Origin: Sulfurovum lithotrophicum
GTDB taxonomy: Bacteria > Campylobacterota > Campylobacteria > Campylobacterales > Sulfurovaceae
Reading direction: 5' to 3'
DNA length: 64,000 nucleotides
Assembly: GCF_000987835.1 (NCBI RefSeq)
Contig: NZ_CP011308.1
Location: forward strand, 620,001-684,000
Shown here piece by piece: positions 35,557-44,550 of the stretch. The notes below the pieces were generated by a model. It saw only the letters and a list, made by a program, of their open reading frames with translations, ran no database searches and had not been told where the DNA came from. The translations under genes and the position numbers were made by a program. Numbering within the stretch: position 1 is the first letter of the stretch; each line of letters opens with the position of its first letter.

Positions 35557-36252
35557 ATGCAGATGACAGACAATATACTTACACCCGAAGAGTATTTCAA
35601 CAGACAGATACAGCTTTGGGGAGAACAGACACAAAAGTCCCTGCAAGCCAAAAAGATTGCCATTATCGGTTCGGGCGGGTTGGGATCGACATTGGCCATG
35701 GCTCTGGGTACTTCAGGTATCGGTGAGATACATATGGTCGATTTTGATACTGTCTCAATACACAATATCCACCGGCAGATCGCTTTTACGCTTGAGGATG
35801 AAGGAAAGAACAAAGCCAAGGCGGTTGTCAAACTCATCGAAGTGAAAAATCCTTTTGTGAAAGCCGTGGCTTTCGATATGCCCTTCGATGATTTCAAAGA
35901 GATGGGGAACCGTTATGACCTCATCCTCGATGCCACGGACAATCTTCCTGTCAGAGGAGAGATAGACAAGTATGCTAAAACAAGCAAGACTCCCTGGATC
36001 TATGCTTCTGTTGAAGAGTTCAACGGACAGGTCTGTTTCTTTGATGTGGCTGATTTTCAGGTCTTCAATATCTCCGACCATAAACCGGGAGGTATCGCTG
36101 CACCGATCGTGATGCATATCGGTTCGCTCCAGGCCAATTTGGCACTGCGTTACCTTGCCGGTCTGCCTGTTGTGAAAGACAAGCTCTATTATCTCTATTT
36201 CAATGAAGAGGGTGAATTGATCACTCAGAAATTTGGCATGCCAAAAGTATAG
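35557..36252 (+). CDS. ThiF/MoeB-like E1-type adenylyltransferase
   Basis: 231 residues, Rossmann fold of the E1-like family. ATP-binding GSGGLGSTLA (about 28-37), VDFDTVSIHNIHRQ with the adenylation Arg, and DATDNLPVR. It would activate the C-terminal Gly-Gly of a ThiS- or MoaD-like carrier. The two CxxC zinc pairs of MoeB are absent; their place reads SDHKPGGIAAPIV. Whether the partner serves thiamine, molybdopterin or another pathway is unclear. ATG 35557 or 35563 are both possible. Confidence 0.88.
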   Translation: MQMTDNILTPEEYFNRQIQLWGEQTQKSLQAKKIAIIGSGGLGSTLAMALGTSGIGEIHMVDFDTVSIHNIHRQIAFTLEDEGKNKAKAVVKLIEVKNPFVKAVAFDMPFDDFKEMGNRYDLILDATDNLPVRGEIDKYAKTSKTPWIYASVEEFNGQVCFFDVADFQVFNISDHKPGGIAAPIVMHIGSLQANLALRYLAGLPVVKDKLYYLYFNEEGELITQKFGMPKV

Positions 36253-36255
36253 TAG

Positions 36256-36264
36256 TGATACAAT
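36256..36264 (+). promoter_or_regulatory. Extended -10 promoter of the lipoprotein-ridA genes
   Basis: TGATACAAT, partly overlapping the end of the E1-like gene, lies 25 bases before the lipoprotein ATG, with AAAAGGA between. Confidence 0.6.
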
Positions 36265-36289
36265 TATACAAAAAGAAAAGGACAGCATC

Positions 36290-36631
36290 ATGAGATACAA
36301 AATAGCATTGTCTATTCTGGGTATGTTATTCATTGCCGGGTGTACGCAGGAGACGCAGAACTCACTCAGCCGCTCACTGCAGAACTGGACAGGGACCAAT
36401 GGAGTGCTTGACATTTATGCCGGGGACAAACTGGTACATAAATTCGTCAAGATCGACAAAGTTTCCACGGCATATGGAACCAATGACGGCAAAATGAGAC
36501 CTTACCGCTACGGTTACGGTATAGATGACGTTAATTTAAACGGGAAAGTGGATCCCGGTGAAAAGAAAGTCTATTTTGAATTTTCAGACTATTCGACTTC
36601 TTATATTTTTTATGAGAGAAATACAAAATAA
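36290..36631 (+). CDS. Small lipoprotein of unknown function
   Basis: 113 residues from ATG 36290 (AAAAGGA upstream; the frame reads open further 5' into the previous gene). A type II signal peptide ends in LFIAGC with lipidated Cys18. The mature part is beta-rich (LDIYAGDKLVHKFVKI) and contains the calcium-loop-like stretch DDVNLNGKVDPGEKK, similar to an EF-hand/dockerin loop. Envelope location is clear; function is unknown. Confidence 0.82.
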   Translation: MRYKIALSILGMLFIAGCTQETQNSLSRSLQNWTGTNGVLDIYAGDKLVHKFVKIDKVSTAYGTNDGKMRPYRYGYGIDDVNLNGKVDPGEKKVYFEFSDYSTSYIFYERNTK

Positions 36632-36641
36632 AGGATAATAC

Positions 36642-37037
36642 ATGGCAAGAATTGTAGCAACAGATGAAGCACCAAAAGCAATAGGGCCCTATTCACAGGC
36701 TATCGTCGCAAACGGACTGGTCTATACTTCAGGACAGATCGCACTGATGCCTGACGGTAATATGGAAACACGCGGAGTAGAGCAGCAGACACATCAGGTC
36801 ATTAAAAATCTTTTTTATGTCCTCGCCGCGGCAGGTGCCGAGTTCTCCGATGTGATCAAGACAACGATCTATCTGGCAGACATGAATGATTTTGAAACAG
36901 TGAACAAGGTCTATGCCCACTATTTCGGCACACATAAGCCTGCACGAAGTACGGTGGCTGTCAGATCACTGCCTATGAATGCTCTGGTCGAGATAGAATG
37001 TATTGCGTTCGCAGACCGTCATGTCGATTTCGGATAA
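36642..37037 (+). CDS. ridA: RidA family enamine/imine deaminase
   Basis: 131 residues. It hydrolyses reactive 2-aminoacrylate-type enamines formed by PLP enzymes such as threonine dehydratase. The key Arg is in HKPARSTVAV, with IGPYSQAIVANGLVYTSGQI and NALVEIECIAF. Forms trimers in the family. AAAGGA before the ATG; ten bases after the lipoprotein gene. Confidence 0.95.
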   Translation: MARIVATDEAPKAIGPYSQAIVANGLVYTSGQIALMPDGNMETRGVEQQTHQVIKNLFYVLAAAGAEFSDVIKTTIYLADMNDFETVNKVYAHYFGTHKPARSTVAVRSLPMNALVEIECIAFADRHVDFG

Positions 37038-37075
37038 TATATAATACTTTAAAAAAATATTAAACATTGTTTGGG

Positions 37076-37081
37076 TATAAT
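37076..37081 (+). promoter_or_regulatory. -10 promoter of rplU-rpmA
   Basis: TATAAT in TTTGGGTATAAT, the same 12-mer as upstream of obg. The predicted leader is about 34 bases. Confidence 0.65.
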
Positions 37082-37121
37082 CTCAAACTTTTTAAAATAC
37101 ACAGATAGTAAAGGGTTTGCA

Positions 37122-37427
37122 ATGTACGCAATCATTAAAGCAAGTGGCCAACAATTCAAAGTTCAAGAGGGTGATATCATCTGTTTTGACAATATGGGTC
37201 TTGAGCCAAAATCAGCAGTAGAATTCAAAGAAGTTCTTGCAGTAGACAACGGTGAATTAACAGTCGGTACTCCTTTTGTAGAGGGTGCGGTTGTTAAAGG
37301 TGAGGTGATCAACGAAGGTAGAGACAAGAAAGTGATCATCTATAAGAAAAGAAGAAGAAAAGATTCAAAACTCAAAAGAGGTTTCAGAAGAGACTTTACA
37401 AGAGTAAGAATTACTAAAATCGCATAA
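37122..37427 (+). CDS. rplU: 50S ribosomal protein L21
   Basis: 101 residues from ATG 37122, behind AAAGGG; the frame is open further upstream but that lies over the promoter. L21 marks: [18 protein letters not shown], basic [13 protein letters not shown] and the C-terminal FTRVRITKI. First of the rplU-rpmA pair that normally precedes obg. Confidence 0.97.
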   Translation: MYAIIKASGQQFKVQEGDIICFDNMGLEPKSAVEFKEVLAVDNGELTVGTPFVEGAVVKGEVINEGRDKKVIIYKKRRRKDSKLKRGFRRDFTRVRITKIA

Positions 37428-37446
37428 GTAACAGAAGGAGCAAGAT

Positions 37447-37701
37447 ATGGCACACAAGAAAGGTCAAGGATCCACTCAAAATAACCGTGATTCAGCTGGA
37501 CGTCGCCTAGGCGTTAAAAAGTTCGGTGGTGAAAAAGTTATCCCCGGTAACATCATCATCAGACAAAGAGGAACAAAAGTGCACCCAGGTAACGGCGTAG
37601 GTATGGGTAAAGACCATACGATCTTCGCAATGGTTGAAGGTGTAGTAAAATTCGAGAACAGATCAAGAAGCCAAAAAAGAGTTTCTGTAGTTCCTGCGTA
37701 A
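37447..37701 (+). CDS. rpmA: 50S ribosomal protein L27
   Basis: 84 residues. [28 protein letters not shown] and [22 protein letters not shown] are diagnostic. The N-terminus starts directly with MAHKKG, so there is no cleavable Firmicutes-type extension. AGAAGGAG precedes the ATG. Confidence 0.97.
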   Translation: MAHKKGQGSTQNNRDSAGRRLGVKKFGGEKVIPGNIIIRQRGTKVHPGNGVGMGKDHTIFAMVEGVVKFENRSRSQKRVSVVPA

Positions 37702-37712
37702 TTCCCCACCAA

Positions 37713-37742
37713 CTCTTCTCCTCTGGCGAGAAGGGTTTTTTT
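37713..37742 (+). terminator. Intrinsic terminator of rplU-rpmA
   Basis: CTCTTCTC pairs with GAGAAGGG around a CTCTGGC loop, followed by seven T. It separates rpmA from obg, whose gene has its own promoter. Confidence 0.85.
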
Positions 37743-37804
37743 CTAAATTTATCAAAATTCATTGATATTGTTCGAAGTAAAATAATTAAGCTGGATAGCT
37801 TTGA

Positions 37805-38122
37805 CTATACATCAGGTGTATTGACGGGTTTTTCATCCTCTTCGACTTTGAATAGCGGTATACATCTGCTGCGTCCGAGGAACCATCCGGTATTGTAATC
37901 TCTGTCGTTGTTGAAGAGTGTATGATTCTTTGTATAGTGTCCTTTGGATGTATCACAACCGTCTTCTACACCTTCTTTCAGTGTTTGCGAGAAGTTTTTG
38001 CCAAAATAGATACCGCTGTAGTAGAAACCGCCTTTACTTTCCGGTACATGACGTACGCTTCCGCAGGCAGTAAGCAGTAGCAGTGCCGTTGTACTCAGTG
38101 TCATGGACTTAAGATATTTCAT
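37805..38122 (-). CDS. Small lipoprotein of unknown function
   Basis: 105 residues. Type II signal peptide with lipobox LLTAC, Cys20. The mature part contains FYYSGIYFGKNF, DGCDTSKGHYTKNH and DYNTGWFLGRSRC, with two further Cys that could pair. A reverse-strand promoter (TATAAT, 38159-38154) lies about 32 bases upstream. No family is recognised. Confidence 0.8.
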   Translation of the reverse strand: MKYLKSMTLSTTALLLLTACGSVRHVPESKGGFYYSGIYFGKNFSQTLKEGVEDGCDTSKGHYTKNHTLFNNDRDYNTGWFLGRSRCIPLFKVEEDEKPVNTPDV

Positions 38123-38153
38123 TGTATATACCCCATAAAGAATTGATAGGAAA

Positions 38154-38159
38154 ATTATA
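38154..38159 (-). promoter_or_regulatory. -10 promoter of the reverse-strand lipoprotein
   Basis: Reverse-strand TATAAT preceded by CGC. The leader would be about 25 bases. Confidence 0.55.
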
Positions 38160-38172
38160 GCGAGTATTTTCC

Positions 38173-38195
38173 GGATTTGGGTTATACCCAGATCC
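38173..38195. repeat. Interrupted inverted repeat in the lipoprotein-obg gap
   Basis: GGAT-TT-GGG-TTATA-CCC-AG-ATCC. Its left half (GGATTTGGGTTATA) resembles GGATTTGGGTATAA at 38337-38350, which carries the obg -10 box, so one may be a partial copy of the other. The rest of 38196-38330 shows no gene. Confidence 0.5.
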
Positions 38196-38345
38196 AGAAA
38201 TAAAATTTAACACTCTTCACAATCATTATATTCAAGGTCTTCATGTAAAATCATCACCGAACCTATGGGTTCGACTCAAATTTGATATAAAAACCTTAAA
38301 CACAAGCATTGTAAAGATTGAAAGAATTCTACTTCAGGATTTGGG

Positions 38346-38351
38346 TATAAT
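38346..38351 (+). promoter_or_regulatory. -10 promoter of obg
   Basis: TATAAT in TTTGGGTATAAT, identical over 12 bases to the rplU promoter. The start site would be near 38358, 60 bases before the ATG. Confidence 0.6.
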
Positions 38352-38365
38352 TCCATAATTTATTT

Positions 38366-38398
38366 ACCATCACTGTATGCAGTTGGATGGTTTTTTTT
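38366..38398 (+). terminator. Attenuator-like hairpin in the obg leader
   Basis: ACCATC pairs with GATGGT, with an inner CTG/CAG, followed by eight T. It lies between the predicted obg start site and the obg ATG, so read-through would be needed for expression from that promoter. If the promoter call is wrong it could instead terminate read-through from upstream. Confidence 0.7.
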
Positions 38399-38417
38399 AA
38401 TAACAAAGGTTTAATAT

Positions 38418-39539
38418 ATGTTCGTAGATAGTGTAGAGCTGTTGATCAGCTCAGGTAAAGGTGGTGCAGGTGCCATCTCATTCTGGACGGAGAAATTCGT
38501 CATCAAAGGTGGCCCAGACGGCGGTGACGGTGGCCGTGGTGGTTCGGTATTTTTCAAGGTAGACAACAATACCGACACGCTCTCAGGTCTCAGAGGCCGT
38601 AACCATATTAAAGCGGAGAATGGCCGTCCTGGAGAAGGGCGTAAGAAATATGGAAGAAAAGGCCAGGATACTACGATCATCGTACCTCCGGGGACAACAG
38701 TTGTAGACATGGAGACAGGAGAAGAGCTGCTGGACCTTACAGAAGAAGGACAAGTCGTCAAATTCCTTGAAGGCGGGAAGGGCGGTCTGGGTAATATGCA
38801 CTTCAAGAGTTCGACGAACCAGAGACCGACCTATGCACAGCCCGGACTCCCTGGTATCACTAAACAGGTCAGACTTGAGATGAAGCTTATTGCAGATGTG
38901 GGACTGGTTGGGTATCCGAATGTGGGTAAATCAACACTCATTGCAACACTTTCCAATGCAAGGCCACAGGTAGCTAACTATGAATTCACTACATTGACAC
39001 CAAAACTCGGAGTCGTACATATCAGTGACTATGACTCCTTTATGATGGCGGATATTCCGGGTATCATCGAAGGCGCCAGTGACGGGCGTGGTCTGGGACT
39101 GGAATTCCTCAAGCACATCGAAAGGACGAAAACACTGCTTTTGATGATCGATGCGGCCAATTACCGTGAGATGAAGTACCAGTACGAAACACTGCTGGTA
39201 GAGTTGGACAGATATTCCGAAACACTCGCCGGAAGGAAACATGCTATTGCCATCACCAAGATAGATTCGTTGAGCCAGGATGAAGTTAATACTCTGACAG
39301 AGACGTTTCTGGATGACATAGGTTTGAAAGCCAATGATACATTGAAGAAGTATAAAGCGGATATGAACTATCTCTCTTATGGCTTCAAAACGGACTTTGG
39401 TGTACTATTGCCTAAAAAAGAACCATTGTTCGTTCTGCCTATCTCGTCAGTAGCGCACCTCAATACAGAAGCACTGCGTTATGCACTGGGTGATTTTGTC
39501 AAAAATGTCAAAGAAGAAACAGAAGCTGAAGAGAAGTAG
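38418..39539 (+). CDS. obg: Obg/CgtA GTPase
   Basis: 373 residues. The glycine-rich Obg fold (about 1-157: [25 protein letters not shown]) precedes a G domain with G1 GYPNVGKST, switch [10 protein letters not shown]3 [17 protein letters not shown] and G4 ITKID. A short acidic tail replaces the C-terminal domain of some Obg proteins. It is needed for 50S assembly and stress control, which fits rplU-rpmA just upstream. Confidence 0.97.
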   Translation: MFVDSVELLISSGKGGAGAISFWTEKFVIKGGPDGGDGGRGGSVFFKVDNNTDTLSGLRGRNHIKAENGRPGEGRKKYGRKGQDTTIIVPPGTTVVDMETGEELLDLTEEGQVVKFLEGGKGGLGNMHFKSSTNQRPTYAQPGLPGITKQVRLEMKLIADVGLVGYPNVGKSTLIATLSNARPQVANYEFTTLTPKLGVVHISDYDSFMMADIPGIIEGASDGRGLGLEFLKHIERTKTLLLMIDAANYREMKYQYETLLVELDRYSETLAGRKHAIAITKIDSLSQDEVNTLTETFLDDIGLKANDTLKKYKADMNYLSYGFKTDFGVLLPKKEPLFVLPISSVAHLNTEALRYALGDFVKNVKEETEAEEK

Positions 39540-39544
39540 GTAAG

Positions 39545-40318
39545 ATGAAGCGGATCGTGATTAAGGTAGGTTCCCATATCCTGACGGAAGACGGGAGTAT
39601 TGCCAGAGAGAGAATGATGGCACTGGTCGGACTTATCGCCGACTTGAAGAAACACAGTTATGAAGTGGCTCTGGTAAGTTCGGGTGCGGTTGCTGCAGGT
39701 TATACACAACTCCCACTTGACAGAAAAAAGATCGCCAACAGGCAGGCCCTGGCTGCCATCGGCCAACCGTTACTTCTCAAGATGTATCAGGAGAAATTTG
39801 CAAAATTCGGCCTGCTTTGTTCACAGGTTCTTTTTAGTGCGGATGTATTTGAATCTGATAAACATGTTTCCCATGCTAAAGTGGCTATTGATACACTGCT
39901 TGCCAACAATGTCGTGCCGATCATCAATGAAAATGACACAGTGAGTATCGAGGAACTTGTCTTTGGAGACAACGACAGGCTCTCTGCGCACGTCGCACAC
40001 TATTTCGATGCAGATATTCTGGTAATACTCTCCGATATCGATGCACTCTATGACAAAGATCCCAACTGCCATAAAGATGCCAAACGCAGGGCCGTGGTCA
40101 ACGAGATAGAGGAAGAAGAACTCGCTGCTGAGCATACTCCGAATAATGAATTCGCTACGGGAGGGATCGTCACAAAACTTCAGGCGGCCGATTTTCTGAT
40201 GAATCATGACCGGGAGATGTTCCTTGCGAGTGGATTTGATCTCACTGATGTACGAGCATTTCTTATTGAAGGTGTACATAAAGGCGGGACATTGTTCACA
40301 CCCACAACGAGGTCATAA
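39545..40318 (+). CDS. proB: Glutamate 5-kinase (short form)
   Basis: 257 residues, amino acid kinase fold: [43 protein letters not shown]. It phosphorylates glutamate in the first step of proline synthesis. The C-terminal PUA domain of the E. coli enzyme (about 100 residues) is absent. proA and proC lie about 16 kb downstream. The stop is directly followed by the ATG of fmt. Confidence 0.96.
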   Translation: MKRIVIKVGSHILTEDGSIARERMMALVGLIADLKKHSYEVALVSSGAVAAGYTQLPLDRKKIANRQALAAIGQPLLLKMYQEKFAKFGLLCSQVLFSADVFESDKHVSHAKVAIDTLLANNVVPIINENDTVSIEELVFGDNDRLSAHVAHYFDADILVILSDIDALYDKDPNCHKDAKRRAVVNEIEEEELAAEHTPNNEFATGGIVTKLQAADFLMNHDREMFLASGFDLTDVRAFLIEGVHKGGTLFTPTTRS

Positions 40319-41233
40319 ATGAAATACAAAATAGTCTATATGGGGACACCCCACTATGCCAGAGAGATACTCAAGACACTTATAGATGCGGAAGATATGG
40401 ATGTTGTTTTGGTTCTGACACAGCCTGACAGGCCCGTAGGGCGAAAAAAGGTGATGACACCTCCTCCTGTCAAGGTGTTGGCACAGGAACATGGTATTGA
40501 CGTGCTCCAACCCAGCCGTTTGAGTGAAGAGGGGATTGAAGAAGCGATCAAAAGCCAGAATCCTGATTTCATTATCGTAGCGGCATTCGGGCAGATACTG
40601 CCGCAATCTATTCTCGATATCGCTCCCTGTATCAATCTGCATGCCTCGCTGCTGCCGCAGTATCGCGGTGCTTCTCCTGTGCAGCAGTCTTTGCTGAACG
40701 GTGATGAGAAGACAGGTGTGACATCAATGCTGATGGAAGCCGGGCTTGACACGGGACCGATGCTCGAAAAGATCGAATTCGTCATCCCAAAAGAGATGCG
40801 CCTGTTCGCCCTGATGGAACAGCTGACCAGAGATGCCTGTATGCTGACTCTGAGTACGGTACGCAATTTTGAAACGATCACGCCGGAAGTGCAGGACGAG
40901 AGTCAGGCGAGTCTTTGTAAAAAGATCAAGAAGAGTGACGGCCAGATCGATTTTGAGGATGCAGAGATCATTTACAACAAATACCGTGCATTTGAGGGGT
41001 GGCCAGGTATTTTTGCCGCCAACGGAACGAAATTTGATGAAGTGGCACTGCTTGAAAACGATAAAACACATACGGCTGGGGAGATACTCTCTTTTGAAGA
41101 AGAGAGTGTTGTTGTGGGATGCAGTAAAGGTGCTTTGAAAATAGGTATTTTGCAGCCGGCATCCAAAAAAGCGATGACTGCCAAGGCCTACTGTGTAGGA
41201 AGGGGGAAGAAAATTGGAGATAATATCCTTTAA
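40319..41233 (+). CDS. fmt: Methionyl-tRNA formyltransferase
   Basis: 304 residues. It formylates initiator Met-tRNA using 10-formyltetrahydrofolate. The catalytic Asn-His-Asp set is visible in INLHASLLPQYRGASPVQ and EAGLDTGPML, with YMGTPHYAREIL at the N-terminus. The C-terminal barrel is about 205-304. Its 3' end overlaps the predicted birA start by 20 bases. Confidence 0.97.
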   Translation: MKYKIVYMGTPHYAREILKTLIDAEDMDVVLVLTQPDRPVGRKKVMTPPPVKVLAQEHGIDVLQPSRLSEEGIEEAIKSQNPDFIIVAAFGQILPQSILDIAPCINLHASLLPQYRGASPVQQSLLNGDEKTGVTSMLMEAGLDTGPMLEKIEFVIPKEMRLFALMEQLTRDACMLTLSTVRNFETITPEVQDESQASLCKKIKKSDGQIDFEDAEIIYNKYRAFEGWPGIFAANGTKFDEVALLENDKTHTAGEILSFEEESVVVGCSKGALKIGILQPASKKAMTAKAYCVGRGKKIGDNIL

Positions 41234-41849
41234 AAGCCTGCCTTCAACACAGAAATATCTTGTAGAACAGATTGAAAAAGGAGAGCTTCATGTACCTGTG
41301 GCAGTGATTGCCATGGAGCAGAGTTCAGGTATAGGAAGCCGTGACAATGAGTGGAGTGGGGGCGAAGGGAATTTTTTCGCTTCTGTTGCCGTTTCGTTAA
41401 GTGATCTTCCCTCTGACCTCCCTCTCTCTTCGGCTTCCATCTACTTCTCTTTCATTATGAAAAAGACCCTGGAAGCACTGGGTGAAAACGTCTGGTTGAA
41501 GTGGCCAAATGATTTTTATCTGGATGAAGCAAAAGTAGGGGGGACGATCACCAGAAAACTGAAAAATATACTGGTCTGCGGTATCGGGATCAATCTGAAA
41601 AAATCCCAAAACGGCTACAGCTCCCTGCCGTCCGATATAAGCCCTGAAAATCTTCTTCATAAGTACCTCGAAAGCCTCCTGAAATTTCCAAAATGGAAGC
41701 AGGTTTTTAGTGAATATCAGATAGAATTTGAATTAAGCAGACGTTTTTCAGTCCATATTGAAAACGAGAGAAAGAGCCTTGCAGACGCCGCTTTGTGCGA
41801 GGATGGCTCTTTGATAATAGGGGGAAAAAAGGTGTACAGTTCAAGATGA
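41214..41849 (+). CDS. birA: Biotin-[acetyl-CoA-carboxylase] ligase
   Basis: 211 residues from TTG 41214, preceded by AGGGGGAAG; no ATG alternative fits the N-terminus. Biotin ligase motifs: SLPSTQKYL, SRDNEWSGGEGNFFASVAVS, WLKWPNDFYLDEAKVGGT and CGIGINL. There is no N-terminal DNA-binding domain, so it cannot repress a bio operon as in E. coli. Its stop overlaps the parA start (ATGA). Confidence 0.93.
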   Translation: MEIISFKSLPSTQKYLVEQIEKGELHVPVAVIAMEQSSGIGSRDNEWSGGEGNFFASVAVSLSDLPSDLPLSSASIYFSFIMKKTLEALGENVWLKWPNDFYLDEAKVGGTITRKLKNILVCGIGINLKKSQNGYSSLPSDISPENLLHKYLESLLKFPKWKQVFSEYQIEFELSRRFSVHIENERKSLADAALCEDGSLIIGGKKVYSSR

Positions 41850-42631
41850 GTGAGGTGATAAGCATAGCCAACCAGAAGGGTGGCGTAGGCAAAACGACGA
41901 CAGCAGTGAATCTGGCAGCCTCTTTGGCTGAAAGGGGCAAGAAAGTGTTGCTTCTGGACATCGACCCCCAGTCCAATGCAACGACCAGTCTCGGTTTCAA
42001 CAGAAACGATTATGAATACAATATCTATCATGTGCTGATCGGCAGTAAAAAACTCTCCGAAGTCATTCTCAAATCACAGATCAAAAAGCTTGACCTTGTT
42101 CCCTCCAACATCGGTCTAGTAGGTATAGAAAAAGAGTTCTACAACAGCAGAAAGAAGAATAGGGAACTGATCCTCAAAGAGAAGATCAAAGAAATCAAGA
42201 AAGTGTATGATTACATTATCATCGATTCGCCTCCGGCGCTGGGACCTATTACCATCAATGCGCTGAGTGCCTCGGATTCCGTCATCATTCCCATCCAGTG
42301 CGAATTCTTTGCGCTTGAAGGTTTGGCACAGCTTTTGAATACGGTCAGTCTATTAAAAAAGACCATCAATCCGAAACTGAAGATCAAAGGCTTCCTGCCT
42401 ACGATGTACTCCAAGCAGAACAATCTCTCTAAGCAGGTACTGGCGGATCTGAGCTACCATTTCAAAGACAAGCTTTTCCACATCAGAAAAGGTAAAGAGT
42501 GTATTGTGGTACCCCGTAATGTCAAGATAGCCGAGTCTCCGAGCTTTGGCAAGCCGGTAACGCAGTATGCAGCCAGTTCAAAAGGTTCTCTGGCCTACAG
42601 AGATCTTGCAACAGTGATCGTAAGAGGTTAA
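41846..42631 (+). CDS. parA: Chromosome partitioning ATPase ParA
   Basis: 261 residues from ATG 41846. Deviant Walker A KGGVGKTTTAVN, Walker A' LDIDPQSNAT and Walker B YIIIDSPPALG; the C-terminal part carries the basic DNA-binding surface typical of Soj-type ParA. It begins four bases inside birA and is followed at once by parB. No parS-like TGTTTCACGTGAAACA was seen in the window. Confidence 0.96.
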   Translation: MSEVISIANQKGGVGKTTTAVNLAASLAERGKKVLLLDIDPQSNATTSLGFNRNDYEYNIYHVLIGSKKLSEVILKSQIKKLDLVPSNIGLVGIEKEFYNSRKKNRELILKEKIKEIKKVYDYIIIDSPPALGPITINALSASDSVIIPIQCEFFALEGLAQLLNTVSLLKKTINPKLKIKGFLPTMYSKQNNLSKQVLADLSYHFKDKLFHIRKGKECIVVPRNVKIAESPSFGKPVTQYAASSKGSLAYRDLATVIVRG

Positions 42632-42632
42632 C

Positions 42633-43505
42633 ATGGCACTGGGAAGAGGACTGGGAGAGATACTCTCCGAAGTGGAAGAAGCCTATGAAAAAGAAGATCT
42701 CAGCAGTATAGACAGTTCCGAACTTGAAGCGCAGGGTGCGCGTGTGGAAGAACTGCCTGTCAAAAGTATTTCGGCAAACCCCTTTCAGCCGCGAAAGCAT
42801 TTTGACGAATCGGCACTCAAAGAACTGAGCCAGTCGATCAAAGAGCATGGACTGCTGCAGCCGATCGTTGTCATTGAAAAAGAAAACGGGTTCCTGTTGA
42901 TTGCGGGAGAACGTCGTCTCCGTGCACATAAACTGGCAAAGATCACCACCATCAAAGCGATCATTGCCAATGTGGAGATCGACGAGGCAAGACTGCGGGA
43001 ACTGGCACTCATTGAGAACATCCAGAGAGAGAATCTCAATGCCATCGAATTGGCAAATTCCTATGCCGAACTCATAGAAGTGCATAAGATCACTCATGAT
43101 GAACTCTCAGCTATCGTGCATAAAAGCCGTTCGCAGATCACCAATACGATGCGTCTGCTTTCCCTCTCTTCCTATGCACAGAAAAAAGTGGCATCGGGAA
43201 AGATCTCGCAGGGGCATGCCAAAGTACTTGTAGGGCTTGACGAGAAGAAGCAGAAGATCATCATTGACAGTATCATCGGACAGAAACTTTCTGTCCGTGA
43301 TGCCGAGCAGATGGTCAAGAGCTATAAAAAAGGCAAATCATCCCCGGCTGACAAGCCCTCCACATCCAAATTGCTTGAAAAACATAAAAAGACCCTCAAA
43401 AAGCTTCTTCCATTTGAACACAAGATCAAAGCCAGGAGTATTGAGATAAGCTTTTCTAATGAGAAAGATATCGAAAACTTTTTAACATTCCTCAAAAAAG
43501 ACTGA
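42633..43505 (+). CDS. parB: Chromosome partitioning protein ParB
   Basis: 290 residues. N-terminal ParA-contact segment MALGRGLGEIL, CTP-binding/ParB domain (about 45-130) with NPFQPRKHFDESALKELSQSI and the GERRLRAHKLA box, then helix-turn-helix (DELSAIVHKSRSQITNTMRLL) and a Lys-rich linker to the C-terminal dimer domain. It loads on parS and spreads as a CTP-dependent clamp in the family. Confidence 0.96.
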   Translation: MALGRGLGEILSEVEEAYEKEDLSSIDSSELEAQGARVEELPVKSISANPFQPRKHFDESALKELSQSIKEHGLLQPIVVIEKENGFLLIAGERRLRAHKLAKITTIKAIIANVEIDEARLRELALIENIQRENLNAIELANSYAELIEVHKITHDELSAIVHKSRSQITNTMRLLSLSSYAQKKVASGKISQGHAKVLVGLDEKKQKIIIDSIIGQKLSVRDAEQMVKSYKKGKSSPADKPSTSKLLEKHKKTLKKLLPFEHKIKARSIEISFSNEKDIENFLTFLKKD

Positions 43506-43567
43506 ATTTTAACCAACATCTCATTTCCATAATGGTAAAATATTGCGAAATTACATGAGGAGTTTTA

Positions 43568-43990
43568 ATGCTTGACATACATTTACCATTGATGTTGTTC
43601 GTCTTAGTGTTATTTCTGATCCTTCTTGTTCTTTTAAATAATATGCTATTCAAGCCTCTTTTGAAGTTTATGGATGACAGAGACAGCTCGATAGCAAAAG
43701 ATTTGGAAGCGGCAAAAGGACTCAGTGGTAACAGTGGCGAACTCAATGCCAAGGCAGCTGAAAACATTGACAATGCCAAAGCTGAAGCTGCAGCGATAAG
43801 ACAGAAAGCGATCGATGAAGAGAAATCATTGGCTGTGAGTAAAGTTGAAGCGAAGCAGGAAGAGTTGAACAAAAAATACGAAAGCTTTGCCCAGAAGCTG
43901 GCTTCCGACAAAGAAGAGCTTAAAAACTCACTGCTTTCACAAATGCCTCTGTTCAAAGAGAGCCTCAAAGCTAAGTTTAGCAAACTATAG
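43568..43990 (+). CDS. atpF': ATP synthase F0 subunit b'
   Basis: 140 residues. One N-terminal membrane helix (about 8-26, MLFVLVLFLILLVLL) and a long charged coiled coil. It is the shorter of two b-type stator subunits, typical of phyla with b/b' heterodimers. AGGAG lies before ATG 43568. It heads the operon b'-b-delta-alpha-gamma-beta-epsilon. Confidence 0.93.
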   Translation: MLDIHLPLMLFVLVLFLILLVLLNNMLFKPLLKFMDDRDSSIAKDLEAAKGLSGNSGELNAKAAENIDNAKAEAAAIRQKAIDEEKSLAVSKVEAKQEELNKKYESFAQKLASDKEELKNSLLSQMPLFKESLKAKFSKL

Positions 43991-44003
43991 GGAAAGGATG
44001 AAT

Positions 44004-44549
44004 ATGAAAAAATTAGCACTATTCGCTTTGCTCATGGTTCCTGCTATTCTTCTGGCAAGTGGCGGACATGGAGAAGAGTCTCGTTACCTGGCGCAGACAG
44101 GAAGAGAGAGTGACTTTTGGCCCAGGGTGATCAACTTCACTATCTTTGCGGTGATCCTCTATTATCTACTGGCAAACCCCATCAAGAACTTTTTTAAAGA
44201 GAGAAGAGAAGGGATTGCAGGACAGCTTAAAGAGATCGAAAGAAAGCTTCAGGCTGCAAAAGATGAAAAGAAAGAAGCGCAGGCTCGTTTGGATGAAAGT
44301 ATGAAAAAAGCTTCCGAAATCATCGATGATGCAAAAAAAGAGGCTGAGATCCTTGCGGCGAAGATCACTGAAGCATCAGAGAACGAGTTGGCTGTTCTTG
44401 AAAAGCAGTTCGAAGAGAAGATTATGCTTGAAGAGAGAAAAGCGGCAAGAGATGTGATCGACGAAGTTCTTTCTGAAAATATCACAGTGGATGATATTAC
44501 GCTCGATGAAACCAAAGTAGTCGATATCATATCAAAGAAGGTGGCATAA
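44004..44549 (+). CDS. atpF: ATP synthase F0 subunit b
   Basis: 181 residues from ATG 44004 (GGAAAGG at a good distance; ATG 43998 is too close). There are two hydrophobic stretches: a signal-like one (about 1-19, KKLALFALLMVPAILLAS) and the stator helix (about 43-62, VINFTIFAVILYYLLANPI), with GGHGEESRYLAQTG between. The remainder is a charged coiled coil. The N-terminal stretch suggests a cleaved signal peptide. Confidence 0.93.
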   Translation: MKKLALFALLMVPAILLASGGHGEESRYLAQTGRESDFWPRVINFTIFAVILYYLLANPIKNFFKERREGIAGQLKEIERKLQAAKDEKKEAQARLDESMKKASEIIDDAKKEAEILAAKITEASENELAVLEKQFEEKIMLEERKAARDVIDEVLSENITVDDITLDETKVVDIISKKVA

Positions 44550-44550
44550 T

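Noticed and set aside
41846-43505. parS site or replication origin near parA-parB.
   Set aside because: No TGTTTCACGTGAAACA-like palindrome, DnaA-box cluster or dnaA gene was seen; parS may lie elsewhere.
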